From Acanthacorydalis orientalis (Eukaryota > Arthropoda > Insecta > Megaloptera > Corydalidae), in contig CM068313.1 in NCBI GenBank assembly GCA_034766995.1, positions 2,079,501 to 2,143,500 of the forward strand: a DNA stretch of 64,000 nucleotides. Reading direction: 5' to 3'. The first letter of the stretch is position 1. The number at the start of each line of letters is the position of its first letter. The notes under the pieces are model-generated. The model ran no database searches. It worked only from the letters and a program-made list of their open reading frames with translations, and was not told where the DNA came from. Positions 54,000-64,000 of this stretch are shown here, piece after piece. The position numbers and the translations under genes are program-made.

Positions 54000-54958
54000 C
54001 AAGGGGAGGATACGAGCTCGGAAATTGAGTTTGGGATTAAACTTCATGTAGTGGTAAAGTACTCCAAAAATATTCATATAGTAACGTACTAGCTCGCACT
54101 ATTCAATCATTTTCGAGAAAAAAGGTTCTAAAGTTTCTGCATCAGGCTTATGAGAGAAAATTTTTTACCTGTTGTCAACTAACTTGGTAGCTAAGCGGCA
54201 GCGAGTTGGCTTAAAGTGTTTGACGTGTCAGGTTTGAGTCTCACTCGACCAATGCAGGTTTTTTTTCTTCAGCTGAATAATTATTTTATGAATTTAATGC
54301 ATTTTTTTTATTAAAAAAATTATTTAAATGAAGATGAAATAACATTTTCCTGCAACTTTCATTCGGAAAATGCTCTTTTATAAATTTTTACAATTTTATT
54401 TCAGAAAATGGTTTTCTCAGGATTTTTTTTTAATTTTTTGCATTTTGCAAACATATTCGTATACTAAAATATTCACGTCGTATATGATTAAATAACAATA
54501 AAGTGAACACGTGGTGTATCCATGTAAAAATTTTATACCTTTCTCTATACACAATACTTCGTGGAGTATACCACATGAACACTTTAATATGAGAATTTGT
54601 TCGCAAAATAATGCAAAAAAAATTAAAATAATTGCGAAAAAATCATTTTCTGAAATAAAATTGTAAAAATTTGAAGAGCATTTTTCGAAAAAATATTGCA
54701 AGAAAATATTATTTCAACTTTATTTAAATACTTTTTTTTAATAAAATGCATTAAAAGCTTTTAACAATTATTCAGGGTTAGTCGGCTACTGGAGAAAATA
54801 TTTCTCTTATAAGATGTGGAAACTTTCGAGTCTTTTTTTTCTCGAAAATGGCTGAATAGTGTGAGCTAGTACTTTACTATATTAATACATTTAGAATACC
54901 CTATCACTACATGAAGTTTGGTCCCAAACTCAGTTTCCGAGGTCGTATCCTCCCCTTG
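54000..54958. mobile_element. Foldback DNA element with long terminal inverted repeats and TAA target duplication (959 bp)
   Basis: The ends CAAGGGGAGGATACGA and TCGTATCCTCCCCTTG are perfect inverses. Homology continues inward for about 400 bp on each side (CACTACATGAAGTTT, GTACTAGCTCGCACTATTCA, CATTTTCTGAAATAAAATTG) around a ~150-bp centre. TAA at 53997-53999 and 54959-54961 fits a 3-bp target duplication. TIR and target size suggest the PIF/Harbinger group, but no transposase is present to confirm it. It lies in the TMTC3 intron. Confidence 0.85.
54184..54272 (+). other. tRNA-like insert in one arm of the foldback
   Basis: TGGTAGCTAAGCGG (A-box-like) and GGTTTGAGTCTCACTCGACC (B-box-like), followed by an 8-bp T-run. 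This ~100-bp segment is absent from the equivalent place in the right arm, where ACTAACC joins directly to CTGAATAATT. It therefore looks like an insertion of a tRNA-related sequence. Confidence 0.5.
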
Positions 54959-55186
54959 TAAGTTAGACCGAACTTGAATTGACCTGATTAAATCTTACTT
55001 GATCAGAATTGTTTTGATTTCACTTGATTTGAAGTCAAGCAGTTGCAAAAAAATCTGTCATCGAAAAATTGTGTTTTCAGTGAACTGCCTTTTTGAAAAA
55101 TCCTTCGATTTTCGCGATTAGTTCGTAAAAAAAATGTTCAAACAACGGAACAACGACGAAAGATCAGAACTGTTTTTGGTACTCAC

Positions 55187-55939
55187 GTTGTAGTATATGT
55201 CCGGGTTGTTGCTGTCATACAGGAGTGCCCTTTCGTACACTTCTTGCGCCTCTTTCGTCCTATTCAATTTGATGAGTATGTCGCCCCTATTGATGTACGC
55301 TTGCGTGTAATCCGCCCGCATGCTGATCGCCTGCCTGTACAGGAGGTCCGCCTCCTCGAGCCGGGTCACATTCCTCGATATCAGATTCGCTAGGTTCAGA
55401 AACACGTTGAGATGGTTCGGCGCGATCCTCGCCTGGTACGATTCGCCCGGCTTCGCCTTCGGCAGCAGCGACTTCGCTTTCAGATACGCGTCTTCCGCCT
55501 CCTTGAACATCTTCAAATGGTTGTACGTGCGGCCGACATTTATGTGCGCGCCGACGTCGTCCTCTTGAACGCTGACCGCCGTGTGGAAGTACTGCAGCGC
55601 CTCGTGGTACTTCCCCTGACCCTCGAGCGCGTGGCCGACGTTGTTGAACAGTTTCGCGTTCCGCTGATTGACCTTCAGTCCCGACATGAAGATCGTGTAC
55701 TCGGACTCCCAGTCCCAGTTCCGCAGGTACGTTTTAGTGCCGTGCGAGATCAGCAGGATGGCCAGCGCGAGGAATCCGATCCGCTTGCTCTTCTTTTCGG
55801 TCAGCAGATGCCAGCCGAAACCGACGAGCATGCAGAAGCCCATCGATGGCATGTAGAGGACGCGTTCGGCGATCACGAATCCGACGGGGAAGAAGAGGTT
55901 CGATGCCGGTAGAAACGGTAGTACGAGGAACGCCAAACT
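55187..55939 (-). CDS. TMTC3: TMTC3 exon: last membrane segments and TPRs 1-4
   Basis: Acceptor TTCCTCAG before AGT at 55939; donor GTGAGT at 55186. The exon has 251 codons, phase 0 at both ends. It begins SLAFLVLPFLPASNLFFPVG then FVIAERVLYMPSMGFCMLVG, the strongly conserved lumenal/membrane signature of TMTC proteins. A hydrophobic helix (GFLALAILLISHGTKTYL) and NWDWESEYTIFMSGLKVN follow. The TPRs are NNVGHALEGQGKYHEALQYF, INVGRTYNHLKMFKEAEDAY, LNLANLISRNVTRLEEADLL and YINRGDILIKLNRTKEAQEV. The exon ends in PDIYYN, the start of TPR5. A second AG two bases into the exon is less likely because it would break the frame. Confidence 0.97.
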
Positions 55940-56143
55940 CTGAGGAATCGACAAGAACTTTTTTGGAAATGACGATCATCGGTTAAAAATCAAATGAGAT
56001 AATTATGAACAGCTGCTAGGCGAATATTTAAATTTTTTAACGGAGTCTGATTTAGCCATAAAGGTTAATTAGGGGCGTGTAGAGGTTAATTTCGAATAAA
56101 GACGAAATCATTTGATTTTGACGGCAATTGTTTTTGAGTTTAA

Positions 56144-56204
56144 CCCCTTAAGTGGGTATAACAAGTGGGCAAGACGGATATATCCGTCATACCCACTTAA
56201 GGGG
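56144..56204. mobile_element. Minimal TTAA-flanked palindromic MITE (61 bp)
   Basis: TTAA (56140-56143) then CCCCTTAAGTGGGTAT; right end ATACCCACTTAAGGGG then TTAA (56205-56208). The inverted repeat is perfect over at least 16 bp plus TTAA, with GACGGATATATCCGTC, itself a palindrome, in the centre. A single similar end (TTAACCCCTTAAGTG) lies at 59221. Confidence 0.85.
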
Positions 56205-57020
56205 TTAAACAGAAAAAATGTGATATCAACAAATTTATTTTACCCGAACTATTGAGATTTACAGCAATGTTTCCACAAAAGAACTCTTTTTCCCCCTCAC
56301 AAAAAAATCTTGTCAAAATGTTCAATAAATCATTGATCATTTTTGATTGTTGCTTATGAGATTTCGATGGCGATGACGCCATCTCGCGAGCGATTAGGCA
56401 CAGAAAAAACATTTTTCAGTACTTTGGCTCGCTGAAAATGATGTACAGTCATCGAAAAAACGCATAAATCCAACTGGATCAGAGACTTTTTCTATGCTTC
56501 GCGGAGTGAAATGTGATTCGTTTGTACTGTGAATTCAGCTACAGTTTCAGAGCAGTACTGTGATATTAGATGTCTAAGAAATGAATGTGTACACGCCATG
56601 TTCACGTTACTTGGATTTCAATCTGTAAAACACGTATGTGTACGTGACTGGCTTTAAAAGGGTTACGGGTATAAACGTCCGGTGTGCCTTAGAGCTCGGA
56701 ACGACCGAACGATCAGACAATAATCACACAGCGCGTGGCTCGAAAGTGACGATTGCACGCAAGTAAACGTCGGTATCCGGCAATTATCGCTCGGTGTGTC
56801 CAGTACCTGTTGATAAGTACCGCTTGCATCGATTACGAAATTCCATTATTTCGAGCGAACGCGCACCGTCCGTCCGAGATGCGGAACGCGCGCGCCGAAT
56901 GAATATTGGATTAGTGTTCGGGCGTCGTGTGATCGATACGCGGCGGCCCGTAAATATAAATCTGAATTAGCGACGCTGAATAATTGACGAGCGCGTCCGA
57001 GAATAGCCCGGACGACGTAC

Positions 57021-57452
57021 CATAATGATTACGGTCGCCTGTTGTCTGTTCTCCGTGCTGAACGCCGTGACGATTAATAATGCAAGCGCCGCGTACGACA
57101 GCAGCGTCGCGACGTTCCGCGGATCGAAGAACGACTCGACGAGCGGCACGGTGCCCATCGTCCAGTCGCAGCACAGGTCGCACGGGAACAGCAGCAGCCA
57201 CAGGTTGACGCTGATCAGGTAGTGGTACGAGAGTTGACGCGTCGGCGTGACGGCGACCGACGCCGGGTTGTCGAAGCGCGTGAATACCGGCAGCTGCGAG
57301 CCCATGATCTGGAGGCGCGCTAGCAGCAGGATTATTGTGGTCGCGGCGAGCACGACGAGACGTTTCGTCGCCTCCATCGGCCACGTCGGATGCAGGACGC
57401 TCTTGCCGCTCAGGATCGATTTCATGATGTGCTGGAGGTCAGGCAGACGCAG
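57021..57452 (-). CDS. TMTC3: TMTC3 exon: membrane domain with DUF1736 region
   Basis: Acceptor GATCTCCAG before CTG at 57452; donor GTACGT at 57020. The exon has 144 codons, phase 0 at both ends. Hydrophobic segments (LVVLAATTIILLLARLQIMG; YLISVNLWLLLFPCDLCC; LLSYAALALLIVTAF) flank the family signature GSQLPVFTRFDNPASVA, TRQLSYHYLISVNLWLL and CDWTMGTVPLVESFFDPRN. This is the DUF1736 block shared by TMTC1-4 and sits in the multispanning ER-membrane part. The first ~10 residues (LRLPDLQHIM) are less conserved. A CAG 21 bases inside could be an alternative acceptor but would drop seven codons. Confidence 0.96.
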
Positions 57453-57476
57453 CTGGAGATCGAAATCGAATTGAGA

Positions 57477-57477
<1 letters not shown>

Positions 57478-57515
<38 letters not shown>

Positions 57516-57549
57516 CAATCGAAAATCTGATTTCTCTCTTTCTCTCTAC

Positions 57550-57587
<38 letters not shown>

Positions 57588-57726
57588 ATACATACACACA
57601 CACACAGGCATACAGACTATGTAATAAAAAAAAGACTCAAATTTCTTCTACAATCAGTCTTTCTTCATTTTCAGATAGATTTTGAGCTCGAATTCAAAAT
57701 TTATTCCATGGGATTTTTGAGTATTC

Positions 57727-57758
<32 letters not shown>

Positions 57759-58031
57759 GTTCCCACACATGTGAACTTAGTAGTACAAAAAGATTTAAAT
57801 TTATTCTAAAACTGGTTTCGTCTTTCTTTATCTTAAGGTATATTTTCAACTAGAAGATTTATACAATCGATTTTCATTAACGGATACCTACGTGATCTAA
57901 GAGGTATACACAAAAAAATTATATTTCATCATCCTCAGATAAATTTTGAGCTCGAATCCACAATTTATTCCATAGACCTTTAGAGTTTCTCTCTTACTTT
58001 ATCTTCCTATATCTATCTATCTATCTATCTA

Positions 58032-58106
<75 letters not shown>

Positions 58107-58165
58107 GGATACCTACGAGATCAAAGAGGTATACAAAAAGAAATTAACATTTCATCATCGTCAGA
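57478..58165. repeat. Intronic tandem units with embedded CT, GATA and TA tracts
   Basis: TTTTGAGCTCGAATTCAAAA or a variant recurs at about 57678, 57947 and 58167, in each case after a TTTC(A)TC..CAGATA stretch. CGGATACCTACG.GATC.AAGAGGTATAC occurs at about 57883 and 58107. Simple tracts sit inside each unit: (TA)n at 57479-57514 and 57551-57578, (CT)n at 57729-57748, (TATC)n then (TA)n at 58011-58104. Confidence 0.85.
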
Positions 58166-58533
58166 TAGATTTTGAGCTCGAATTCAAAACGTATCCGATC
58201 GGCGTTCAGAATTCTCAAAAATTAACGATTAACGAACAACAGGTACACATGAGAACAACACAGCAAATACGCAGCTCCCGTGAACTTATACATCGGCGTA
58301 CGAATCGTCCTCCGCCGAAGCCCATTCGAACGATCCGAAGCGTACAAAAACCGTACTTCACGTTTCCAATATTTACAACATAATTGTACGGTTCTGTGCG
58401 GCACGACGTCGTTGTCCCGTGCGTTTATAAACATATTACATAATGGTATAACGTCGACCAGTGCAGTCGACCTGTTATTAATCCACACACACACACACAA
58501 GTGCGTGCGTGCGTACACAAAGGGCGGGCATAC

Positions 58534-58649
58534 CTTTTGCGCCACAAAGATTTCATATGTTGCACATATTCCGGTAATTGTTATGCCTTGCTCTTTGCAA
58601 AGCATAGCTGTGGCCACCGACAGCATGGAGAGAATTAATGGACGCCAGC
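58534..58649 (-). CDS. TMTC3: TMTC3, first exon visible in the window (5' partial gene)
   Basis: This is the most 5' exon found. The acceptor TTGTTTCAG precedes GC|TGG at 58649, so the exon starts in phase 2. The donor GTATGC at 58533 gives a phase 0 exit. Codons read WRPLILSMLSVATAMLCKEQ then GITITGICATYEIFVAQK. The AMLCKEQGIT..G motif is the TMTC signature just before DUF1736. The encoded protein is an ER multipass membrane protein of the TMTC group, which transfers O-linked mannose to cadherin-type extracellular domains. The five exons give about 766 residues; vertebrate TMTC3 is about 915. The missing N-terminal ~150 residues (including the FDD-type acidic motif of the first lumenal loop) must be encoded further right, and I found no trace up to 64000. 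Confidence 0.95.
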
Positions 58650-58825
58650 CTGAAACAAGAAATTAAAACGTTAATTTAATGTCGTGCATTTTCGTTTCTG
58701 TTGTTTGTTTGTTTGTTTGTTACCGTCGAGGGCGGCCGTTCGACAACGGACGGGGTTTTAATAACGGGACGGCGTGCGGTCGTACGAGCGGGACGGGTGC
58801 AGAGGGTACAGCGAATTTCGTACAG

Positions 58826-58827
<2 letters not shown>

Positions 58828-58902
<75 letters not shown>
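58828..58902. repeat. (TA)n microsatellite
   Basis: About 36 TA units in the TMTC3 5' intron. Confidence 0.97.
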
Positions 58903-58903
<1 letters not shown>

Positions 58904-59052
58904 GACGCGTTTGGATTCGGTGCGACCGGATTGTGGAAGGAAAGAAACTGTATCGATACATAAGTTATACCCGTTTAAACAGTCACTGATGTAATTTTCA
59001 AAAAAAAACCTTATACTACATTCGGGGTGTTGTTTATGAGGTTTGGTCGAGA

Positions 59053-59220
59053 AGTACAGGGTGCGGCAAAGAACCTTCCGAATTTCGATCGGCTTTCAGT
59101 TCGGCGCTAGCGAAGTGTGACGGGGGCGTAGTGAGGTCTTCAGATAGCATGTGCCTTACCGTTTTCAGTTGCCGTCGCGGCTTGGACGGGCGTGCACTGT
59201 GCGTTCGGTATTGGATCATT
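59053..59220 (+). mobile_element. Left end of the DDE transposon family of 9.4 and 10.9 kb
   Basis: Begins ACAGGGTGCGGCAAAGAACC then TTCCGAATTT. This is the inverted form of the end seen in each 101-bp unit downstream (AAATCTGGGAGGTT, GGTCGCACCCTGTAT). It is followed by about 140 bp of leader and a short open frame (MCLTVFSCRRGLDGRALCV) before being cut at 59221 by a TTAA sequence. The family assignment rests on the terminal match. Confidence 0.6.
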
Positions 59221-59240
59221 TAACCCCTTAAGTGTATTAT
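59221..59240 (+). mobile_element. Solo TTAA-CCCCTTAAGTG terminus
   Basis: TTAACCCCTTAAGTG matches one end of the 61-bp MITE at 56144. No facing second end was found within a few hundred bases. Confidence 0.45.
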
Positions 59241-59394
59241 GTAGAGGATGCCCGTCATGAAAAGATGGTGTTTATTTTGTTTGATGGCGAGCATACCCGT
59301 CACGTAGAAAAAAATCGCTTTTGTGGTTCATTGTGAAATTTAGGTAAAAAATATTGTATGTAATTTTAGCATATTTTTTACATCACCCTGTATT

Positions 59395-60310
59395 CCATGT
59401 TTAGATTATGTAACAAAATTCTGAATAGCATTTATCATGCCTTTTCTGTTAAGATTTAAAATCTGGTAGGTTTTCGGTCGCACCCTGTATTCCATGCACT
59501 TTTAGATTATGTAATAAAATTTTTAATAGGATTTACCATGCTTTTTTTGTTAACGTTCAAAATCTGGGAGATTTTCGGTCGCACCCTGCATTGCATGCAC
59601 TTTTAGATTGTCACAAAATTTCGTATAGGATTTATGATGCCTCTTCTGTTAACCTTTGAAATTTGGTATGTTTTTTGCCGCGCATCCTGTATTCCATGCA
59701 CTTTTAGATTGTGTAACAAAATTTTGAATAGCATTTACCATGCCTTTTCCGTCAACATTCAAAATCTGGGAGGTTTTTTTACCGCACCTTGTATTCTATG
59801 TATTTTTAGATTATGTAATAAAATTTTGAATAGCGTTTATCATGCCTTTTCTGTTAACCTTTAAAATCTGGTAGGTTTTCGGTCACAGCCTGTATTCCAT
59901 GTACTTTTAGATTATGTAATAAAATTTTTAATAGGATTTACCATTCTTTTTTTGTTAACGTTCAAAATCTGGGAGATTTTCGGCCGCCCCTGTATTGCAT
60001 GCATTTTTAGGTTATGTAACAAAATTTTGGATAGCATTTACCATATCTTTTCTGTAAACGTTAAAAATCTGGGAGGTTTTCGGTCGCATCCTGTATTCCA
60101 TGCACTTTTAGATTGTCTAACAAAATTTCAATGGCATTTACCATTCTTGCCTTTGTTAACGTTCAAAATCTGGGAGGTTTTTTGCTGCAATCTGTATTCC
60201 ATGCACTTTTAGCAGATGTGACAAAACTCTGAACAGCATTTACCGTGCCCCTCTCTATTAAACTTGAAAGTCTGGGAGGTGTTTCTTTTGTTTACCGCGC
60301 GCTGTATCGG
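59395..60310 (+). repeat. Nine-copy 101-bp tandem array derived from a transposon terminus
   Basis: TTAGATTATGTAA or a variant recurs at 59401, 59502, 59603, 59704, 59806, 59907, 60007, 60108 and 60209, a spacing of 100-102 bp. Each unit is CCTGTATTCCATGCACTTTT, AACAAAATTTTGAATAGCAT, TTACCATGCCTTTTCTGTTA, then AAATCTGGGAGGTTTTCGGT and CGCAC. The same sequence occurs once on either side of the transposase relic at 10866-11350 and in degraded form after the one at 9370. Array units are about 80-90% identical by eye. Confidence 0.96.
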
Positions 60311-60597
60311 AACACTACCAGATAACAGAAAAAGCGGCGAGTCGACCGTTCGTGCGTTCAATACACCTCGAACCATTTTCGAAATTCGAAAACGGTTTCG
60401 ATTTCAAATCAACGTCGAAACTCTGTCGGATGGAAGCCGCATCAATAAAAAAAACATACGGATAACATACAGCTAGCCGGATCTATTTTCATTTTTCGAA
60501 TTCCATTGAAATGCAAAAATAAAAAATCCCCTAGCGGGTGGACGAACGCGGTTCTCTCTAGAGGAAGCGCACACATATCGGTTCTCGGCCGATATCG

Positions 60598-60599
<2 letters not shown>

Positions 60600-60663
<64 letters not shown>
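60600..60663. repeat. (TA)n microsatellite
   Basis: About 32 TA units. Confidence 0.97.
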
Positions 60664-60666
<3 letters not shown>

Positions 60667-61329
60667 GTATACATTAGTCCCGTATTGATATTTTGAACTA
60701 TACGCGTACAGAGAGACATTTTAAATATTCAACGCACAGAAATGTGTGCGCGTGCGCCTGTCGCATTATTAAAGAAGTACGTTTTTGCATACTGTAATGT
60801 GTGTGTGTGTATTACATATTATTATATAAGCGTGAGGGTCCTAACCGACCGACCGACCGGACATGCAGACGCCCCCACGGATACAATCACGGATCGGCGC
60901 CGCTGTCGAATTAAAATTTGAAAATCGTTTTTGAGCCGGCCGCTTCCTGCCGGAAACGGCGCTCACTGTCGCGTGTTCGACGCACGTACGTGCACTCGAA
61001 TCGCTCTCCTCTTGACACGCTGTCCGAAACTTTCGCGGCGGACGGGTCACGGGTTCGTTGCGGACCGGTTTCTTTTTTCTTTTTGACAGGAGGAGAGAAA
61101 ACACCGTACCGCAGAAAGTTCGGCCGGCGCGTCTCGTCACAAATTAAATATTTACTGTCATCTCTTTTCCTCGTGTGCGCGCGTTCGCGGGTCCTACTGC
61201 GTCTCATTCCGCTCCACATAACACTGAATCAGTGTCGTACAGGTCTGCGTATTGACAGGGATTCAATGGGGTTATCAGCAGTTACAGAAAAATGTGATGC
61301 GTCTGTGTCCATTGAATTTGTCATATATA

Positions 61330-61361
<32 letters not shown>

Positions 61362-62250
61362 CATATATTTTGTATATACATATATACATATATTTTATGT
61401 ATATATATATAAACAATAATTAAACAGTAAATATGTTATCTCTTGGATATTTTATAACATAAAAGGTTTGAAACAAAACACAACAAATATTTGTTTACTA
61501 TTATTGCTCAATTGTTGTTACTATGATGAATATAACCACAAGAGTTCTGTTACTTGACTGACTTGTTTTTTTTTTTTTTTGGACAGTTCTAAGTTTTTGT
61601 CTGATATTGTTATAATCTCGGTATTCTTGAGGCGAGTTGTCGAGCCTTCGGATTAAATCCCTATTATCTAGACTTTAACCTGTATTATTAGCAATCTTGC
61701 TGTTTTCTGATCCAAATCTTGAGTTTTAAGCTAGGAAAATTTTCAAAAAACCTAGTTGACCTGTGACTTATGAGATCTCAACTGCCGTTTATATACTGTT
61801 GTGGTTAAGCTTAACAAGCAACCGGAATAGAACAGCATACTATCGTCGATTGTCGTCGGACGCTATATTTAATTCTCAGCCTGTAAGTAGCAAATGGTCG
61901 CAGTGTATACGGTTAGATTGATTGTTGATAAATATATATTTTAATTATTGTACAATTTATTTGAAACTATAACAGTCAGCTTAAAGATATAAATGCACAC
62001 GTGTTTTATATACCGTTCTCGATGATGAAATTCATTAGTCAGCCGTGACACATTTATAGATAAGTACAGCAGTGAGGATGGATACATAACAAATAAAATA
62101 AACAATAATTTTTTTTTAAAAAAATGGCACCGAACAAATTCGCACACTTAACATAAACAAAATGCAGTTATAATTGATAAAAAAAACGGGCGTGTGTGTG
62201 CTCATGTACACACGACAGAAGTGAAACTTCAGTATTTTTTATGTAGATGT
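60664..62250. other. No assignable gene; CpG-rich at 60840-61220
   Basis: Overlapping frames on both strands in the CpG-rich part (up to 164 codons) lack motifs. A broken (TA)n tract lies at 61321-61412. The interval belongs to the TMTC3 5' intron if that gene extends beyond the right edge. Confidence 0.4.
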
Positions 62251-62254
62251 AGGG

Positions 62255-62312
62255 AAGGGAGGATTGTTCAATCGTACAACATGGAAAATCATGGAGGAGG
62301 CCTTTAAACAGG
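62255..62312 (+). pseudogene. LINE 3'-end fragment
   Basis: The plus strand reads NRTTWKIMEEAFKQAVD then stop, like the ARDRxxWRxxxEEAxxQ end of an insect non-LTR reverse-transcriptase protein, followed by a short GATGAT-type tail. Only about 17 residues support this. Confidence 0.4.
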
Positions 62313-63714
62313 CAGTGGACTAATAGAGGTTGCTCTTCCTCTGCTGCTGATGATATAAAAAAAAGTTTTCCAATTGGGATGAAATTTTTTCAAAAGGTTA
62401 TGTTTCACAGAAGTCAAACTGATAGCTGTATTCACTTCAACAATACAAATATTGAAAACACGAACGCATCGACGATCCGTTTATGTTTCAGTAACAACCG
62501 TATCACAGCATGCTGCGATATCTGTAACTTGATTTGTCCAACTCAACGAACTCAAGCTGGAGATTTCACAGTTTTCGTTCACAATAATTTTTTTAATCGA
62601 GTAACACCATTGAAACCGTTCAGTTCGGCGCACAGTAATTATATGCGAACCGGCGCTCGATCGGAACGCGTCTACTGGATACAAAAAAGAAAAAACGGCA
62701 ATAATTGTCATAGGGGCGATTCGACGCCCGGCAATAAAGAAACTGATTAAAATTATATCGACCTGAACGGATACGGCGCGAAAAAAAATAATCCTCGCCC
62801 CGATTATAAATAACGCGCGGATTGAAAACCGATTCGATTCCGAAAAATTAATAAAGTGGTCGTCGCATCGACGGCGAGATCAGGACGTAGCGGCGCTGCG
62901 CGAGCGACGGCTCGATAATATATTTTTCGACGCGGGCGGGTAAGAACCGCGGTGTCGGGGAAAAAAGGACGCGTCGGCCGAACGCGAACGACATTAGTTT
63001 CGAATGGAGCGGCGCCGAGCGCAACCATCGCCGGCGACTCTCCGATCATCGCCGCGGAGCGCAGTTCATCGATGCGACGCTGGGCGGCAGATAAGACTTC
63101 TCGGTCGCACGTCGCGCGTGGATTATAATAACGGTATAATTTGGAAACGCTTACTTCATCCATCGACACCCGACCGTCGTTAGCGCGCCCACCGCACACG
63201 GGCGGCGAAAGAACTTCGGCGCGCTGTCGGACGGAAGCAACCGCGCGCGCATACATTTATTCATGGGTTCTGGAGGCGAAACACAGTTTCGGGAATCGTA
63301 AAACGGGTTTAAGAGGGGAACTGGCACCCAGAAGACGAGAGACGGGATCAAATACGACAGCACTTGCATATTTTCCATAGTCGTTCAGAAGCGATTTCAC
63401 GGATTCGAGGTTCGGTTGTTTTTTTTTCTGTTTACGAAACGAGAGATTGTTTTCTTGCACGGCCTACTTTCATCTGCTAGAAATGCAGCATCTGTCAATG
63501 AGGTTACAATTATTCGATAACGAGCTATCCGTTAACCCTTTTAGCGTGACTGGGTTCACTTTCATAAATGAATTGCTTTGCATCCGCACAGATAACAGAA
63601 CAGACCCACGAACGATAAATGTCCGATGAATCATTCTCGATGATTTTTAATCTTTGTTGATGTGCATTTCGATAGCGATCCCATCATTTTCGGAGCAATG
63701 ACAGTAAGCAATGG
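62313..63714. other. No assignable gene; CpG-rich at 62750-63300
   Basis: Frames up to 150 codons on the minus strand (62804-63256) and 123 on the plus (62379-62750) have no recognisable domain. A solo TTAACCCTTTTAGCGTGAC, resembling the TTAA-CCCTTT element ends, lies at about 63533. Confidence 0.4.
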
Positions 63715-64000
63715 TGAGAATTCACCATTAATCAAATATTTAGATTGGCTGTAATCGATTTGGATCAAAAAGAGCGTTTCTAGTTTTGTAAATATCGATT
63801 TTATGAACGAGATTCGTTTTTGAAGAATTTCATGTTTTCTCTCAAAGCATGAAATTCAGATAAAAAAACCAAAAAATGAGTATTGTCATCAGGAATATTT
63901 TTTTTCTCAATGACAAATGTCTACTTAATATACTCATAACAATTGATACGGTATTTAATTCCAAATTTTTGATAAAAAAAAATATTAATGTGAAAATGAC
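63715..64000 (+). repeat. Further copy of the ~514-bp satellite family, cut by the window edge
   Basis: CACCATTAATCAAATATTTA, then GAGCGTTTCTAGTTTTGTAA and TTTTGATAAAAAAAAATATT align with the units at 40263-42210 in the same orientation, at about 90% identity by eye. The sequence runs to the last base, so another array may continue outside the window. Confidence 0.93.

Noticed and set aside
59395..60310. CRISPR-like regular spacing
   Set aside because: The whole 101-bp unit is repeated without variable spacers, and the setting is an animal genome.
62804..63256. 150-codon minus-strand frame as a possible upstream TMTC3 exon
   Set aside because: None of the expected N-terminal TMTC motifs (FDD-type acidic motif, YRPLTVL-type, HPxHTEAV-type) appears.
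58650..64000. Search for the missing 5' exons of TMTC3
   Set aside because: No motif-bearing exon was found by eye on the minus strand; a tblastn with a TMTC3 N-terminus would be decisive.

Overview
The window reads as low-GC nuclear DNA from an arthropod, most likely an insect and possibly a hymenopteran. The signs are GT-AG introns, CpG that is not visibly depleted, very abundant (TA)n microsatellites, and many mariner, piggyBac-like, Helitron-like and LINE relics. There are no bacterial-style operons, ribosome binding sites or long intronless genes. The hymenopteran guess is an inference. The insect-type animal call is firmer.

Only one host protein-coding gene can be supported: the 3' two-thirds to four-fifths of a TMTC3 orthologue on the minus strand, five exons between 50850 and 58649. 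The splice sites all fit and every internal junction is in phase 0. It encodes the multispanning membrane region plus about ten TPRs of an ER O-mannosyltransferase-type protein. The 5' exons, with the start codon and the N-terminal catalytic acidic motif, were not found between 58650 and 64000 and probably lie beyond the right edge. A TATA box with a short non-coding first exon near 30118-30207 (minus) is a second, much weaker hint of a host gene.

Layout. 1-3.4 kb: LINE and mariner relics. 3.4-9 kb: microsatellites and unrecognised DNA. 9.1-11.4 kb: two relics of one DDE transposon. 12.9-14.3 kb: a deleted Helitron-like ORF pair followed by a piggyBac transposase relic. 15.9-24.1 kb: four tandem arrays, two of them (15.9 and 23.4 kb) the same ~130-bp family. 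24.3-29.9 kb: a (TA)-looped perfect hairpin, dispersed repeats, and tandem arrays whose monomers each carry a (TA)n tract. 31.9-34.6 kb: a ~970-bp-arm inverted repeat containing mariner ends. 35-38.2 kb: foldback, jockey-type LINE fragment, small TIR element and tRNA-like sequence. 40.1-42.2 kb: a ~514-bp satellite that recurs at 63.7 kb and, diverged, inside a TMTC3 intron. 43.8-50.4 kb: a deleted mariner, two TTAA-flanked non-autonomous elements and a tandem repeat. 50.6-58.6 kb: TMTC3 with element-rich introns. 59-60.3 kb: the left end of the same DDE transposon seen at 9-11 kb, then nine 101-bp tandem copies of its other end.

No new defence or metabolic system is visible. The most distinctive biology is repeat birth: a transposon terminus amplified into a satellite, hairpins whose loops are microsatellites, and inverted and tandem duplications built from mariner ends. 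All homology calls are from memory of protein-family motifs and by-eye alignment; none was tested by a database search.
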